Origin: Prochlorococcus marinus str. MIT 9313
GTDB lineage: Bacteria; Cyanobacteriota; Cyanobacteriia; PCC-6307; Cyanobiaceae
Reading direction: 5' to 3'
DNA length: 64,000 nucleotides
NCBI RefSeq assembly: GCF_000011485.1
Contig: NC_005071.1
Location: 496,001 to 560,000, forward strand
Shown: piece by piece, positions 29,375-39,338 of the stretch
Numbering within the stretch: position 1 is the stretch's first letter
Layout of the letters: every line of letters starts with the position of its first letter
Made by a program: the position numbers and the translations under genes
Notes under the pieces: generated by a model
Database searches by the model: none
Told to the model about the DNA's origin: nothing
The model's input: the letters and a program-made list of their open reading frames with translations, nothing else

Positions 29375-30295
29375 CTAGATGCAATTTGAGCTCTTAACCT
29401 CATCATCACTACACTCGGCAAGGCTCAGCACACCTACAGCAGTAAAAGCTAAGGCTCCCAATAAGGTTGCTCGGATCGCAACCTGAGGATCAAGCACAGC
29501 GGCTATGGATAAATCTACAGGAATAGCAGCGATGGCTGCTTGCATAAACCACAGACATCCGAGTGCATTCACAACAGCCACCAACCAACCAAGATGGTGC
29601 GGCTGTATGACGAAGAGACGGCCATGACCCACCTCAAGAAGCCCGAAGATCGCCGAAATAACAAACAGCACGGACCCGAGAATGTTGGGAGCAACCTCCA
29701 GCATTAGCCATGGTGCTCCATTCAGCGCAGGCAACCCCCAGGTTGAAAATGTCTCAATGTTGAAAAGAACGGTGCCAATGCTTTGCGTTAGCGCACACCA
29801 AATTCCACACCAGCGCCAGCGCTGCTTCCGATTGAGCAAACCACGGGTCACTAACAAAGCCTGTTCCAACTGAAACCAACCTCCTGCCGTAAAAAAAACG
29901 GAGCCAATTGCCAAGAGCGCTGCACCCGAGCCAAGTTTGTTGATCAGCAAAACACTGCTAATAACGAACAACAGCGGACCAATGATGAACGCCAAGGCCG
30001 TTCGCACTTCAAGACGATGGACGTCTTTCCCACGCAGTAATGCTTGAACCATATGCTTCGGAGCCAAGGTTCGATACTTTCCTTGCTCCAGCGGTCCATG
30101 GCCTTTTCGCAGACGACGACTTGTCCACAGCCCCCAAGGTGAATGAACTTCTAAATGATGCGGTCTGTCGCTAACAGGAACATCTTCCCGCCAAGCTGTC
30201 GTGCCCCATGGACTTGAATAATGCGACTGAAGGTTTGGAGGATGCTCCCGCTTTAAATTCAAAGCCCCCAATAGTGGGGCATCATCCATGCGCAT
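29375..30295 (-). CDS. multi-span membrane protein, unknown function
   Basis: About 306 residues if it begins at the ATG at 30295; the frame extends to 30346, inside gadB. An N-terminal soluble part of roughly 95 residues (with SPWGTTAW and [11 protein letters not shown]) precedes about six membrane segments, including [15 protein letters not shown] and [19 protein letters not shown]. The repeated span pattern (…LFVIS…) resembles YrhK-like membrane modules, but I would not name it on that. It overlaps the 3' end of gadB by 14 bases and is likely co-transcribed. Confidence 0.7.
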   Translation of the reverse strand: MRMDDAPLLGALNLKREHPPNLQSHYSSPWGTTAWREDVPVSDRPHHLEVHSPWGLWTSRRLRKGHGPLEQGKYRTLAPKHMVQALLRGKDVHRLEVRTALAFIIGPLLFVISSVLLINKLGSGAALLAIGSVFFTAGGWFQLEQALLVTRGLLNRKQRWRWCGIWCALTQSIGTVLFNIETFSTWGLPALNGAPWLMLEVAPNILGSVLFVISAIFGLLEVGHGRLFVIQPHHLGWLVAVVNALGCLWFMQAAIAAIPVDLSIAAVLDPQVAIRATLLGALAFTAVGVLSLAECSDDEVKSSNCI

Positions 30296-31721
30296 CACGG
30301 CATTCAACCATTGAACGGCCGAGATGATTAGTAGACGCTGCTTCATTAGCGTTAAGACTGATCTTGACAGGATGACTCTCGAAATGAGTTATGGCGTTGC
30401 GGATGTCGGTAAGTAGGAGATCAGCCATTTCACGTGAGAAATCGCGTTTTACCAAGATCCGCTGAAAGGCTTGATGAGCAAGCTCACCTGTGAATGGATA
30501 AGCTGGCACTTGCCAACCACGTAATCTCAGTCGATCAGAGAGGTCGTAAAGGTTAAAACCAAGCTCTTGGTCGGCTCGCAATGTCCATACCACCGTGGGG
30601 ATGCCACCTGCTGGGTTGCCATCGTTTATCAACTCAAATGGGCCTAGCTTTTTGAGTTCTTGAGCAACATATTGAGCATTGGCATAGCTCGCTCCATGGA
30701 TGGCTTGATAACCATCGCGACCTAGGCGGACAAAGTCGTAGTACTGGGAGATCACCTGCCCCGCTGGCCGCGAGAAGTTGATCTGAAACGTTGGCATATC
30801 GCCTCCTAGGTAACTCACATGGAAAACCAATCCTTCCGGTAGATCACGGGACTCACGCCAAAGAACCCAACCCACACCCAGAGGAGCTAAGCCGAACTTA
30901 TGGCCAGAGGAGTTGATTGACTTCACGCGCGGCAAGCGGAAATCCCAGGGAGCTAGATCAGGGGCACAGAAAGGAGCAAGAAAGCCACCGCTGGCTGCAT
31001 CCACATGGATAGGAATGTCGAGTCCTTTTCGCTGTTGCAGCTCATCGAGGGCCTGACTGACGGCTTGTACGTCTTCATACAGGCCATGATAAGTGACGCC
31101 CAGGGTAGGTACCACAACGATGGTGTTCTCATCCACTTGCTCCAGCATTCGTTCTGGAGACATGCAGAGCTCGCCGGAGGTCATCTCCACCTCCCGCAAC
31201 TCAACGTCCCAGTAGCGGGCAAATTTCGTCCAGCAGATTTGTACACTGCCGCAAACCATGTTGGGGCGATCGATCGACTGACCTGCCGCTTTGCGATGTT
31301 CACGCCAACGCCATTTCGCAGCCAAGCCACCCAGCATGGCGGCCTCACTGCTACCAATGGTGGAGCAGCCCACAGCTTCACCGGGGGCATGCCATAAATC
31401 AGCCATCATCGAAACACAACGGCGTTCAATCTCTGCGGTTTGGGGATATTCGTCCTTGTCGATCAGGTTCTTGTCAACCGCGAGGGCCATTAGCTCAGCC
31501 ACCTGTTGGCTTTCATAGGTCTGACAGAAGGTGGCCAGATTTTGTTTGCTGTTGCCGTCAAGCAATAATTCCTCCTTGAGCAAATTAAATGTTGTTAATG
31601 CAGGACGGTACTCTTGCGGGAAAGTCGTGCGTGGTAATGGTGAGACCAATGCATCAACGGTTTCCCCAATGGCATGTTCTTCCAGATCGTTGGAGCGGGG
31701 ATTGGAACGATGCAGGGCCAT
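30282..31721 (-). CDS. gadB: glutamate decarboxylase
   Basis: 479 residues. This PLP enzyme makes GABA from glutamate, consuming a proton. It shows [18 protein letters not shown] near the N-terminal third, [11 protein letters not shown] with the PLP-contacting Asp, and the PLP lysine in [12 protein letters not shown] (about residue 274). The C-terminus lacks the long calmodulin-binding tail of plants. A membrane-protein gene follows on the same strand with overlap, but no GABA antiporter motif was seen in it. Confidence 0.93.
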   Translation of the reverse strand: MALHRSNPRSNDLEEHAIGETVDALVSPLPRTTFPQEYRPALTTFNLLKEELLLDGNSKQNLATFCQTYESQQVAELMALAVDKNLIDKDEYPQTAEIERRCVSMMADLWHAPGEAVGCSTIGSSEAAMLGGLAAKWRWREHRKAAGQSIDRPNMVCGSVQICWTKFARYWDVELREVEMTSGELCMSPERMLEQVDENTIVVVPTLGVTYHGLYEDVQAVSQALDELQQRKGLDIPIHVDAASGGFLAPFCAPDLAPWDFRLPRVKSINSSGHKFGLAPLGVGWVLWRESRDLPEGLVFHVSYLGGDMPTFQINFSRPAGQVISQYYDFVRLGRDGYQAIHGASYANAQYVAQELKKLGPFELINDGNPAGGIPTVVWTLRADQELGFNLYDLSDRLRLRGWQVPAYPFTGELAHQAFQRILVKRDFSREMADLLLTDIRNAITHFESHPVKISLNANEAASTNHLGRSMVECRDAHG

Positions 31722-31818
31722 GCTTTTTTCTTGTTTCTATGTATGACCTTAACGACGTTGTTTGAGCAAGGAAGCCTTGCAAGATGGGAGGTGCAATAAC
31801 AAACAACTGAGTCGGTTG

Positions 31819-32268
31819 ATGATCCATGAACTCAACACCCCTTCGGAGTTGAACGAGGCCTATGGCCTGATCCGCCACCTTCATCCGAAACTCGGCAAAG
31901 CTGATTTCATCAGCCGTCTTGGGCTGCAACGCAATGACCATGGCTATGTGCTTTTGGGTCTCTTTCAAGACCTCAATCCAACTGATCAGAAGCAACTCTC
32001 TTCATTGGCAGTCCTGGCGGGATATCGCTTGGCTTCTTCCCTATCGCTTGGCACCTACTTCTATCTGGGAGATCTTGTGACGAACCCCACCTATCAGGGC
32101 CAGGGTCTGGCAGTTCAGATGTTGCGCTACTTGGAGGCGATCGCAAGGGATGCAGGTTGCAGACAGATCCATCTAGATGCAGGCGTGGAGCGATTTGGAG
32201 CCCATCGTTTTTATGCAAAACAAGGGTTCAACATAGTGTTTCACCATTTCGCCAAGGAGCTTGGCTGA
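31819..32268 (+). CDS. GNAT-family N-acetyltransferase
   Basis: 149 residues from ATG 31819 (MIHELNTPSE). The acetyl-CoA-binding motif A appears as LVTNPTYQGQGLAVQML (Q/RxxGxG/A), and motif B as DAGVERFGAHRFYAKQGF. Substrate unknown. The longer frame from 31762 adds a basic stretch not expected for the fold. Confidence 0.85.
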   Translation: MIHELNTPSELNEAYGLIRHLHPKLGKADFISRLGLQRNDHGYVLLGLFQDLNPTDQKQLSSLAVLAGYRLASSLSLGTYFYLGDLVTNPTYQGQGLAVQMLRYLEAIARDAGCRQIHLDAGVERFGAHRFYAKQGFNIVFHHFAKELG

Positions 32269-32432
32269 AAAGAGTTCCAACAAACCGATTGCTATCAGAC
32301 CAATCAAGCCATAGACGGTTGCAGTCTTGGTAAACGATCTTGAAATGCAGAAGTTTGCTTCTTTGGGCTTATATCCCTCTAAAAGATTCTCACAACATGC
32401 TTTTTAAATATCCCGAGGGAAATATTTATCCG

Positions 32433-33028
32433 ATGAATCACTTGGTCCGTTTGATCTTTGGCCATATCGATCTTTGGACCGCATTGATTGCTTTGCTATG
32501 CGGGGCCCTGCAGGTTCGCCGTAGTTGGAACGTCAGTCGCTGGTCGGAAGCAACCCTGCTCTGGATCACTTTTTGGGTCATGGGTCTAGGGGCACTGTAT
32601 GGATTCGCAATGTATATATCTCTTGGCCAGTTCATCGCCGAGCAGATCGGCTGGCCTAATCGCCCATTCCAGAATGAAGTGGCATTCGCCATCTCACCAT
32701 TGGCATCCTTGGGTTGAGTAGCTTCTGGCAGCGAAGTCGTGACAATTTGGTTGCCTCGATCGTTGCCTATGCCAGCTGGCTCGTCGTCGATTGGCTCGGG
32801 CATGTTTCTTCGCTGGTTGTCCAGTCCAATGATGCTCCCTCCAATGTTGGAACAATCTTGTTTACAGACCTTTTAATGCCAATCCTGGTGGTGATCTTGT
32901 TGTGGCTAAGTCGCGAAGAACAAACCCGACTAAAACCTAAGCCCAAAAAACACTTTCGATTCGTTGTTGCAAGCTGCGCTCCCTTCAAGAACACTGCTGA
33001 AATCCCGTTGCTAATCCTAGGAAAATGA
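32433..33028 (+). pseudogene. frameshifted DUF6790-like membrane protein
   Basis: Two overlapping frames make one protein. The first (from ATG 32433, beginning MNHLVRLIFGHID) runs through FIAEQIGWPNRPFQNEVAFAISP and stops at 32717. The second picks up as FGILGLSSFW, then VASIVAYASWLVVDWLGHV, to 33028. Adding one T to CCATT|GGC at about 32699-32702 joins them and restores the family-like order IGWP-PFQ-EV-FG-LG-GH. Four membrane segments in all. So this looks like a single gene broken by a one-base deletion; sequencing error or a recent mutation are both possible. The frame is open upstream to 32340. Confidence 0.75.
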
Positions 33029-33177
33029 GGATGTGGCAGAGCTTTCATAAGCTCTCAGTCTGCTGACGATGCAGCTTAAAATCATAACGAAAAAAAACCT
33101 TCTAAAACTCTTTTTACAGAAAATCATCTAAAAAGAGGTAGAGGTAAAAACCTAATAACAACCTCAGTTCAGTTGTA

Positions 33178-33597
33178 ATGTCATCGACACCTGAAAGCCA
33201 GCCTGATCAAAGCCAGAGCGTAATTCTCAAACCAAACATCCGCTTACCTGTATTGGTGTACGTTATTGGCCTAGCAATGCTACCGCTCCCTCTCCATCCT
33301 TGGGCGACGATTGTTGTGTGTGGATTCGCAGTGTTTTTGCTGGTGCAAGCTTATCTGCTGCGTTTGGAATTAACCGACAAAGATCTCGTGATATGGCGAG
33401 TAGACGAGGAGATACGCCGCTTCCCATTTGCCAATTGGCTGGCCTGGCGAATGTTCTTGCCGGAAATACCAGGCATCTTGTTCTTCCGCGAAGTCAAGAG
33501 CCCTCATCTGCTGCCAATCCTTTTTGACCCTGTCATGCTTGTAGAACAGCTGAGGCTTCGAGTGGGAACTCTCGAAGTGCCTAAAGAGTCGGACTAA
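33178..33597 (+). CDS. DUF3119-family membrane protein
   Basis: 139 residues. Two closely spaced membrane segments (about residues 25-62) are followed by the family motif FPFANWLAWRMFLPEIPGILFFRE (in parts) and LLPILFDP. DUF3119 occurs in cyanobacteria and plants; its function is unknown. Confidence 0.87.
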   Translation: MSSTPESQPDQSQSVILKPNIRLPVLVYVIGLAMLPLPLHPWATIVVCGFAVFLLVQAYLLRLELTDKDLVIWRVDEEIRRFPFANWLAWRMFLPEIPGILFFREVKSPHLLPILFDPVMLVEQLRLRVGTLEVPKESD

Positions 33598-33670
33598 AAT
33601 AATCCAGGAGATTGATAAGATTCTGGGCAATGGCTTTTCACCTCCTCAATCACAAACTTCAGATGAATGC

Positions 33671-34078
33671 ATGAAACTGCAAACACCATTGTTTGAAAGC
33701 TACTCATCAATTCCGTTACTGATCTATGATGGCGGCTGTCCTTTTTGTCTCCACTTTGCAGAATTGAGTGAGTTACGTAGTGGTGTTCAGGGCTTGGAGA
33801 TATGTGATGGACGAGCAGAAAAGCCTTTACGAGATAATTTAAAATCTAGAGGCTTAGATCTCAGAGATGGAGCCATATTAATCGTAGGTGATGAGGCTTT
33901 TCATGGAGCTGAGGCCATTCAGTGGTTATGTCAAAAAATGGAACCATCCGCTCCGCTATTATCTGTTCTTAAGACTTTGATGTCTTCACCATTTCGCTCG
34001 AGGCTAATATATCCTTTTCTAAGGCTGGCCCGGCGTACAGCACTGGCTTACAAGCAAATACCATTAGATCCTGATTAA
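33671..34078 (+). CDS. DCC-family thiol-disulfide oxidoreductase-like protein (DUF393)
   Basis: 135 residues. The signature IYDGGCPFC (DxxCxxC, about residues 18-26) defines the DCC family. The later FHGAEAIQWL and RRTALAYK segments are as in relatives. Redox activity is presumed from the CPFC pair. Confidence 0.88.
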   Translation: MKLQTPLFESYSSIPLLIYDGGCPFCLHFAELSELRSGVQGLEICDGRAEKPLRDNLKSRGLDLRDGAILIVGDEAFHGAEAIQWLCQKMEPSAPLLSVLKTLMSSPFRSRLIYPFLRLARRTALAYKQIPLDPD

Positions 34079-34322
34079 TTGAATACAGGTGCTTGACTTT
34101 GTAAGATATAAACGCTCACTCAATATAATCAAGCCAAGATATTAGCTGCTTTCACTTTCAGGCAGTAAATTTGATTGTCATTGCTTTCAAGAAGCTATAG
34201 CCTTGGAATTCATTGGATATTTATGATTTTGTAGGTACATCTATTCCTTTTGAAATGGTCACTAATATTTCCCTGATTGAGTTACAAGAATTGAACCTTT
34301 AGGGAGTTTGATCTGAATATTT

Positions 34323-34517
34323 TTAGTACTTCACGATTATCCTGTCTCCATCGGGTGATTGATATACTTTTTCGGTTACCTCTCCTTTGTCGATAATGAT
34401 TGTCACCACCCTAGAGCCCTCTGGGATTTGAATAGTCTTTTCAGCTTCTACTTTTTCATCAGCCTCAGCTTCAATGACTGGATTGTCTGAAGGATTCTCA
34501 ATTGGCTCTTCAGGCAT
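34323..34517 (-). CDS. small acidic protein, unknown function
   Basis: 64 residues. An acidic N-terminal half (DEKVEAEKT) is followed by a beta-hairpin-like half (SRVVTIIIDKGEVTEKVYQSP). No family recognised. It lies between the DCC gene and the SDR gene in AT-rich DNA. Confidence 0.5.
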   Translation of the reverse strand: MPEEPIENPSDNPVIEAEADEKVEAEKTIQIPEGSRVVTIIIDKGEVTEKVYQSPDGDRIIVKY

Positions 34518-34610
34518 GGGCGGAATTCACTGCCTTTAGATCATAGCTGTGAGAGTCGAAAGTGACAGATTAAACCAAGGAAAGCGTTAAAATACTTGTT
34601 AATGGCAAGT

Positions 34611-35513
34611 TCAAATCTCTAAAAGTTTTTCACTGATGCTCCAAAGCCTTTGACGGTCTTCCTCCCTAAGTGCCAATGGGGCAACGCTGCAAAGCTTCGG
34701 GTAACCCCTAAAGTTAAATCTAGGTCCGTATTGTTCGCCGCCTTGAGCAGTTGGCGCGGTTGCAGCATGTAATTGTGGTAGAGACCCCATTGCAGCGCTC
34801 TGAAACATGGGATCCATTAACCGATAAGCAAGGCCTTCCTGCCAGGATTTGTTCGCAGCAACAGATTTAGGCTGCAAATTAGTGCGGGCCAGACCTGGAT
34901 GTGCCAACAATGATGCGATCCCACTTGCTGTCTGGCGCATTCGCTTGTCGAGCTCTAAGGCGAACATCACATTCGCAAGTTTACTTTGTGAGTAGGCAGC
35001 CCAGCGGTCATATTGCTTGATCCCTTGAAGATCGTCCCATGCGATTCGACCCATGTACTGTGCGCCAGAAGTGACGGTAACAACCCTTGCTCCATGTTGC
35101 TTTGCGAGTAAGGGTAGGAGCTTTAGTGTTAATGCCATGTGGCCAAGATGATTAACGGCGAACTGAAGCTCCAGACCCTGTTTGCTGAGGGTCTTTGGAG
35201 TAGCCATCACTCCAGCATTGTTAATTAGAAGGTCCACTCGGCTGTATTGGCTTTCTACCTGCTCAGCTGCACGCCTAACGCTCGCTAAATCAGCGAGATC
35301 CAACTCAATCAGATCAAGCTTTGTGGAATCATTTCTCTCGAGAATAACCTGGCGTACATCTTCACCTGTGGGTAGTGAGCGACAAGCCATAATGACTCTG
35401 GCACCCTTATTAAGCAATGCCTTGGCTGTCTCAAGACCAAGGCCACTATTGGCACCTGTTACTAATGCAACCCTTCCTTTTTGATCAGGGATATCTGCAA
35501 CTTTCCAGCTCAT
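34611..35513 (-). CDS. short-chain dehydrogenase/reductase
   Basis: 300 residues. The cofactor motif TGANSGLGLE (about residues 19-28), NNAGVMATP, the catalytic Ser in VTVTSGAQYMG and the YSQSK catalytic pair are all present. It resembles the retinol dehydrogenase/light-dependent protochlorophyllide oxidoreductase branch of SDRs (NHLGHMALT, LAHPGLARTNL), but is not POR itself. Substrate unknown. Confidence 0.88.
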   Translation of the reverse strand: MSWKVADIPDQKGRVALVTGANSGLGLETAKALLNKGARVIMACRSLPTGEDVRQVILERNDSTKLDLIELDLADLASVRRAAEQVESQYSRVDLLINNAGVMATPKTLSKQGLELQFAVNHLGHMALTLKLLPLLAKQHGARVVTVTSGAQYMGRIAWDDLQGIKQYDRWAAYSQSKLANVMFALELDKRMRQTASGIASLLAHPGLARTNLQPKSVAANKSWQEGLAYRLMDPMFQSAAMGSLPQLHAATAPTAQGGEQYGPRFNFRGYPKLCSVAPLALREEDRQRLWSISEKLLEI

Positions 35514-36233
35514 CAGGTGGCTCCCTTATCAGTGGTGATCCATAAAGTAGAACATTGAAGCCTAAGCTGCTTCATAGCATCTTGAGAAGGCCTGTAATTT
35601 CTAAATGGGTACACTGCCTGTCTCAATTCGCTAATTGATCACATAAGGATGGCAAGCAATGTCTTTAAGTCGATTGTAAAGGTTTCTTTGCCAATGATGG
35701 AGACTTCCTTTTGCTTGATTTAGTCATAAGTTCAATATTTATGGAAGAGGGCAAGATAAGATATTGTTGTATTACATAGCACCTCAATCTCTATATTGCC
35801 GGAAGCTTTGCCAGTTAACCACACAACTCATGCCTAGCCTCAAGGATGTTCAAGACCAGAACATAAAAGACCAGTGATTCTATTTCTCTTCTTGCAAATA
35901 TCGATATTTTCGATGTAGACCATCTATCGAGCCCACTTGAATTTAAGCTCAGTTTTGGGTTGAAATGGTCTCAAGTAAGTTGCCAACGAAAAATGCTCTT
36001 TGTCGGATTGAAAAATTATGGGTTCTAATTAACCTTACTGCGATCTCGGGTCGATTTCGTTCAAGCGTTTGGGCACTCATTTTTTTACTGATCTAGATAA
36101 AAACAAAGCTTCTTTCTAGCAACGCCATGGGATGGTCTTAGCTACTCCATGCCTTTGTTTTGATCAAGATTAGAATTTAGCCACGAGCTTTATCGTTTTG
36201 ATTTAAAATTGTGCAGCAAAATGGAAAGAGCCA
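35514..36233. other. gene-less AT-rich stretch
   Basis: About 720 bases. No frame over 60 codons and no repeat or RNA structure that I can support. It marks the beginning of the gene-poor accessory stretch. Confidence 0.5.
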
Positions 36234-36353
36234 ATGGATTTATGGAACAACTTCTTATTGGCAGACACTGGGCTAATGCTTGTAGGGATACCCCTGCTAT
36301 TCATTTGGAGAGCCAGAAAGAATAAAGTAAGCAATCAGGATCATAGAAAATGA
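36234..36353 (+). CDS. 39-residue single-span membrane protein
   Basis: ATG 36234 begins MDLWNNFLLADTG, then the hydrophobic span LMLVGIPLLFIWRARK followed by a basic tail. This is a typical small thylakoid- or membrane-type protein layout (span plus positive-inside end). An AAAGAG stretch lies eight bases before the start. Its stop lies ahead of the convergent 36415-37044 gene. Confidence 0.5.
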   Translation: MDLWNNFLLADTGLMLVGIPLLFIWRARKNKVSNQDHRK

Positions 36354-36414
36354 TGTGCCTTTTGTTGAATGAAACCAGAGTAGCTCACCGGCTGGTGAAT
36401 TATGGTTCAGAATT

Positions 36415-37044
36415 TTAATCCTCCTGTATTTCGACTTCATTAAACTTAGAAAGGATATGTGTCTCGATATCCAACACAAAAGACTGAAGTCTACGGTATG
36501 AATTACTAATAAATCTTTTGTGAAAATTATTGCCAGGATATGAGATTCGTTTGTAGGCAACTTTTCTAAATTGCCATGATTTATTATCGGAGTAGCGATT
36601 CATCCAGAATTGCTTTGATGGTTCTGCGGAGTCCCCAATAGCCTTAAGTATATTACGCTCCAGAATGTCTTTATTAAAAAGATTCTCAGTGCGAATTAAG
36701 GCACATCCAGTAGATCTATCAATAGCGGCCATCCTAACATCATATACATTTGGTGAGTCCTGAGCAGCAAGTACTAGAATTAAATCTTCAGTTGTTAGAA
36801 AGGTAGAGAGAATAGCCTCATCTAGGATTATCTCCAGCAATTCACTCTTTGTATCCAAATCATCAAGCGTTGCACAATAGATGTCCTCCGTTTCAGGGGA
36901 GGTCATGAAAATAACTGACTTTGGGTTAAGCCAGAAATCAAGATCAGCCTTTTCAATATTTGGTTCACCTTTATTCTGATTGGATATACAAGCAAGACAT
37001 TGTTGGACTGTATTGCTTAGTTCATTTAGGATGGGCTCAGGCAT
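36415..37044 (-). CDS. hypothetical protein
   Basis: 209 residues, mixed alpha/beta, no membrane segments. The middle (DIYCATLDDLDTKSELLEIILDEA, in parts; LILVLAAQD) alternates strands and helices; the C-terminal 60 residues are basic and aromatic. No known family. Its codons are AT-richer than in the core genes, as expected for a recently acquired or fast-evolving gene. Confidence 0.55.
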   Translation of the reverse strand: MPEPILNELSNTVQQCLACISNQNKGEPNIEKADLDFWLNPKSVIFMTSPETEDIYCATLDDLDTKSELLEIILDEAILSTFLTTEDLILVLAAQDSPNVYDVRMAAIDRSTGCALIRTENLFNKDILERNILKAIGDSAEPSKQFWMNRYSDNKSWQFRKVAYKRISYPGNNFHKRFISNSYRRLQSFVLDIETHILSKFNEVEIQED

Positions 37045-37363
37045 GTGATTGCAAATGTAATTGTTGACTGTTCTCGCTATCAGGAATAAGTATTTGTACC
37101 GTAGAATCTCTTTGTCTGAAAGATTGCGTTTCCGGTGTTTTTTGTTCGTAGGGATTCAGTCTCTTAAACAGTTTATTGCATAATTGCCGCCTGGGCTTAA
37201 GGTAAATTGTCTTATCGGCGCATGTGCCAATAACAAAGCTATCCTGATTCTACATATTAAACTAGCTTCCGACTATAGCTGATAATCTAGCAGCAAGAGA
37301 AATTCTTTAAGCATTATCATAGATAGTACCATGTCATTAACATGGCTTCAGCGTTAAATTGAA
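37045..37363. other. intergenic region upstream of the + strand hairpin
   Basis: About 320 bases without a protein gene. The terminator-like hairpin at its end reads on the plus strand, which raises the possibility of an unannotated small RNA here. Confidence 0.35.
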
Positions 37364-37397
37364 AGAAGCATTTACTGGCTTTGCCCAGCTTCTTTTT
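37364..37397 (+). terminator. orphan terminator hairpin
   Basis: AGAAG and CTGG pair with CCAG and CTTCT around the loop CTTTGC, with ATTTA bulged, and six T follow. The T run is on the plus strand, while both flanking genes (36415-37044 and 37429-38619) are on the minus strand. Read on the minus strand it ends in TTTC only, so it may also serve the TPR gene. Confidence 0.55.
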
Positions 37398-37428
37398 TGT
37401 GATTCCACAGTTTGCAGAAGCGAGTACC

Positions 37429-38619
37429 TTAACAACATTGTGCCTTGACCCATTCTGCAGCATCTGCATCTCCTAGAGAGGCGGCCTCCCTCCAATCAGA
37501 ACAAGCACCCTCTAGATTTCCCTCCAATTCTTTAGCAATACCACGATTTCTATAAGCAGCAACATTCTTGGGGTTAATGACTAGTACCCTCTCATAGGCT
37601 CGAATGGCACCTTGATAATCACTTAATGCAGACTTTGCAAGACCGCATCCAATGTAGGCATCTTCGTATATCGAGTTAATTTCTATTGCCTTACTGTAAT
37701 CATCAAGTGCGGCTTGATAGTCATAAAGGTTGTATTTAGCAAGGCCCCTGTAGTTGTATGCCTCGGCATAGTATGGATTGACTTCTATCGCCTTTGTATA
37801 ATAGTCGATCGCTGATTGATTGTTGCTTCGCTTTTGTTCTGCATTGCCTTGGCTGTAATAATAAAATGCATCCTGATGATTTCTGTCTTCTTCATTGCTC
37901 ATATTATTTACAACCTTATTCTCAACTAAGTTTTTATTTTCAGCACGCTCGTTCATCGCAGTGATAAGTTGTGGATTTATTTCTAGTGCCTTCTCATGGT
38001 CAGTAACAGCTGCTTGCCTTCGGCCCAGCCTCTCCATTAAATTGCCGCGATTGTAATAGGCAAAGGCAAAAAGAGGCATGGCCTCAATTGCCTTTGTGTA
38101 GTCAGAAATTGCACCTTTGATATCATTAATATTGTTTTTGATAATCGCTCTATTGTAGTATGATTTTGCATGTTTTGGATTTAGGGCAAGAGCCTTATTG
38201 TAATCATTGATAGCACCTTTGTTGTCGCTTTGATTGAATTTAGCAAACCCCCTATTGTAATAGGCAGTTGCATGTTGTTGATCTAGTTCAATAGCTTTTG
38301 TGTAGTCATCGATTGCCCCTTTGATGTTTTTCGAGTGCCTCTTAACAACACCTCTATTGATGTAAAAGCTGGCATCGAGTCCGTTGATATCAATTGCTTT
38401 GTTGTAATCATTCAGTGCACTTTGATAATCACCTAGTTCATCTTTTGCATTCCCTCGATTATTGTATGCAATGGCATTATTTGGATTGATGTCAATTGCT
38501 TTGCTGTAACTATCAATTGCCCCTTGATAATCATTTGAACGAAATTTTTTTTCACCATCTTTGAAGTAGTCATTTGCACTTTTCCCAGATACTGAATGAT
38601 TGGATGACTCATTTGCCAT
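37429..38619 (-). CDS. tetratricopeptide-repeat protein
   Basis: 396 residues from ATG 38619 (MANESSNHS). About ten TPR units of 34 residues cover almost the whole protein. They are unusually alike and many end DYxKAIxINP, with YYNRG or YNNRG opening the next repeat. A charged gap near residue 205 (NERAENKNLVENK) splits them into blocks of six and four. No signal peptide or catalytic domain. Such proteins are protein-protein scaffolds; the partner is unknown. The final repeats differ from the others and the protein ends WVKAQCC. Confidence 0.88.
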   Translation of the reverse strand: MANESSNHSVSGKSANDYFKDGEKKFRSNDYQGAIDSYSKAIDINPNNAIAYNNRGNAKDELGDYQSALNDYNKAIDINGLDASFYINRGVVKRHSKNIKGAIDDYTKAIELDQQHATAYYNRGFAKFNQSDNKGAINDYNKALALNPKHAKSYYNRAIIKNNINDIKGAISDYTKAIEAMPLFAFAYYNRGNLMERLGRRQAAVTDHEKALEINPQLITAMNERAENKNLVENKVVNNMSNEEDRNHQDAFYYYSQGNAEQKRSNNQSAIDYYTKAIEVNPYYAEAYNYRGLAKYNLYDYQAALDDYSKAIEINSIYEDAYIGCGLAKSALSDYQGAIRAYERVLVINPKNVAAYRNRGIAKELEGNLEGACSDWREAASLGDADAAEWVKAQCC

Positions 38620-38977
38620 GGCTTCAGGAGTCTCTAGCGCCACTTCATTCGGATTCTACCCGCCATAACCAAGCTTCTGGCAGTATTTTAACTCAATCAT
38701 TCAGAGGACTGGCTTGGCAATCGCCAACTCTGTGATTGCTCGAAAACCTAAGTCTATTAACGATAGTTCAACAAGCACTGCAGTGAAGATGGCGAAATAT
38801 TGATGTCATCGGCTCTGATTACGCTACAGCAACCTTTTACAATTTTACCATTTGTTGATGAACCTGTGATTAGCAATAGTAAATCTACTTCAGGTTACGT
38901 TTGCTTAGCCGCGATAGCAATTAGCGATTTTTTTAAAGGCCTGCCTCATCTGTAGGTAGGGCTACAAGTTGTCAAAA
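38620..38977. other. intergenic region upstream of the TPR gene
   Basis: About 360 bases, with the TPR promoter on one side and the terminator of the next gene on the other. No gene seen. Confidence 0.4.
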
Positions 38978-39013
38978 AAAGACCCGCGCTTGGCGTGTTA
39001 AGAGCGGGTCTTT
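38974..39013 (-). terminator. rho-independent terminator of the exported Arg/Tyr-rich protein gene
   Basis: On the minus strand AAAGACCCGC pairs with GCGGGTCTTT around a 16-base loop, followed by a T run (38974-38980). It lies about 15 bases after the stop codon. Confidence 0.85.
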
Positions 39014-39026
39014 AAAACTTTTGATT

Positions 39027-39338
39027 TTAGAATCCAATCGAAATGACACCACCAATTCCTGGCCTACGATGCAAGTGGTAAGGGCGATAGACGGGCCTGT
39101 AGACGTTGCGATAGCCGGGTCTATAGATCGAACGATGGTAAACGGGGGAATAAGGGCGTGATACAGGAATGTACACAGCTCTCCGGTGGCGCTTCATGAC
39201 ACAGCCGCCGTAACTGTGGGAATAGCGCCAACCGCGGCCACAACCATCAGCTGCTTGTGCTGGAGTGCTGATGGCCAGTGCTGATGTTGTGCCAACTACT
39301 GCTAGTGCGGTCGCAGCAAGGCCGGATTTGAAGTTCAT
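39027..39338 (-). CDS. exported Arg/Tyr-rich repeat protein
   Basis: 103 residues from ATG 39338 (MNFKSGLAA). A signal peptide ends at AQAADG; the mature protein starts GCGRGWRYSHSYGGC, a Gly/Cys motif seen in small exported bacterial proteins. A Tyr/Arg/Pro repeat follows (YRPGYRN, VYRPVYRPYH). The composition suggests a basic surface or periplasmic protein. Function unknown. It has its own strong terminator. Confidence 0.75.
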   Translation of the reverse strand: MNFKSGLAATALAVVGTTSALAISTPAQAADGCGRGWRYSHSYGGCVMKRHRRAVYIPVSRPYSPVYHRSIYRPGYRNVYRPVYRPYHLHRRPGIGGVISIGF

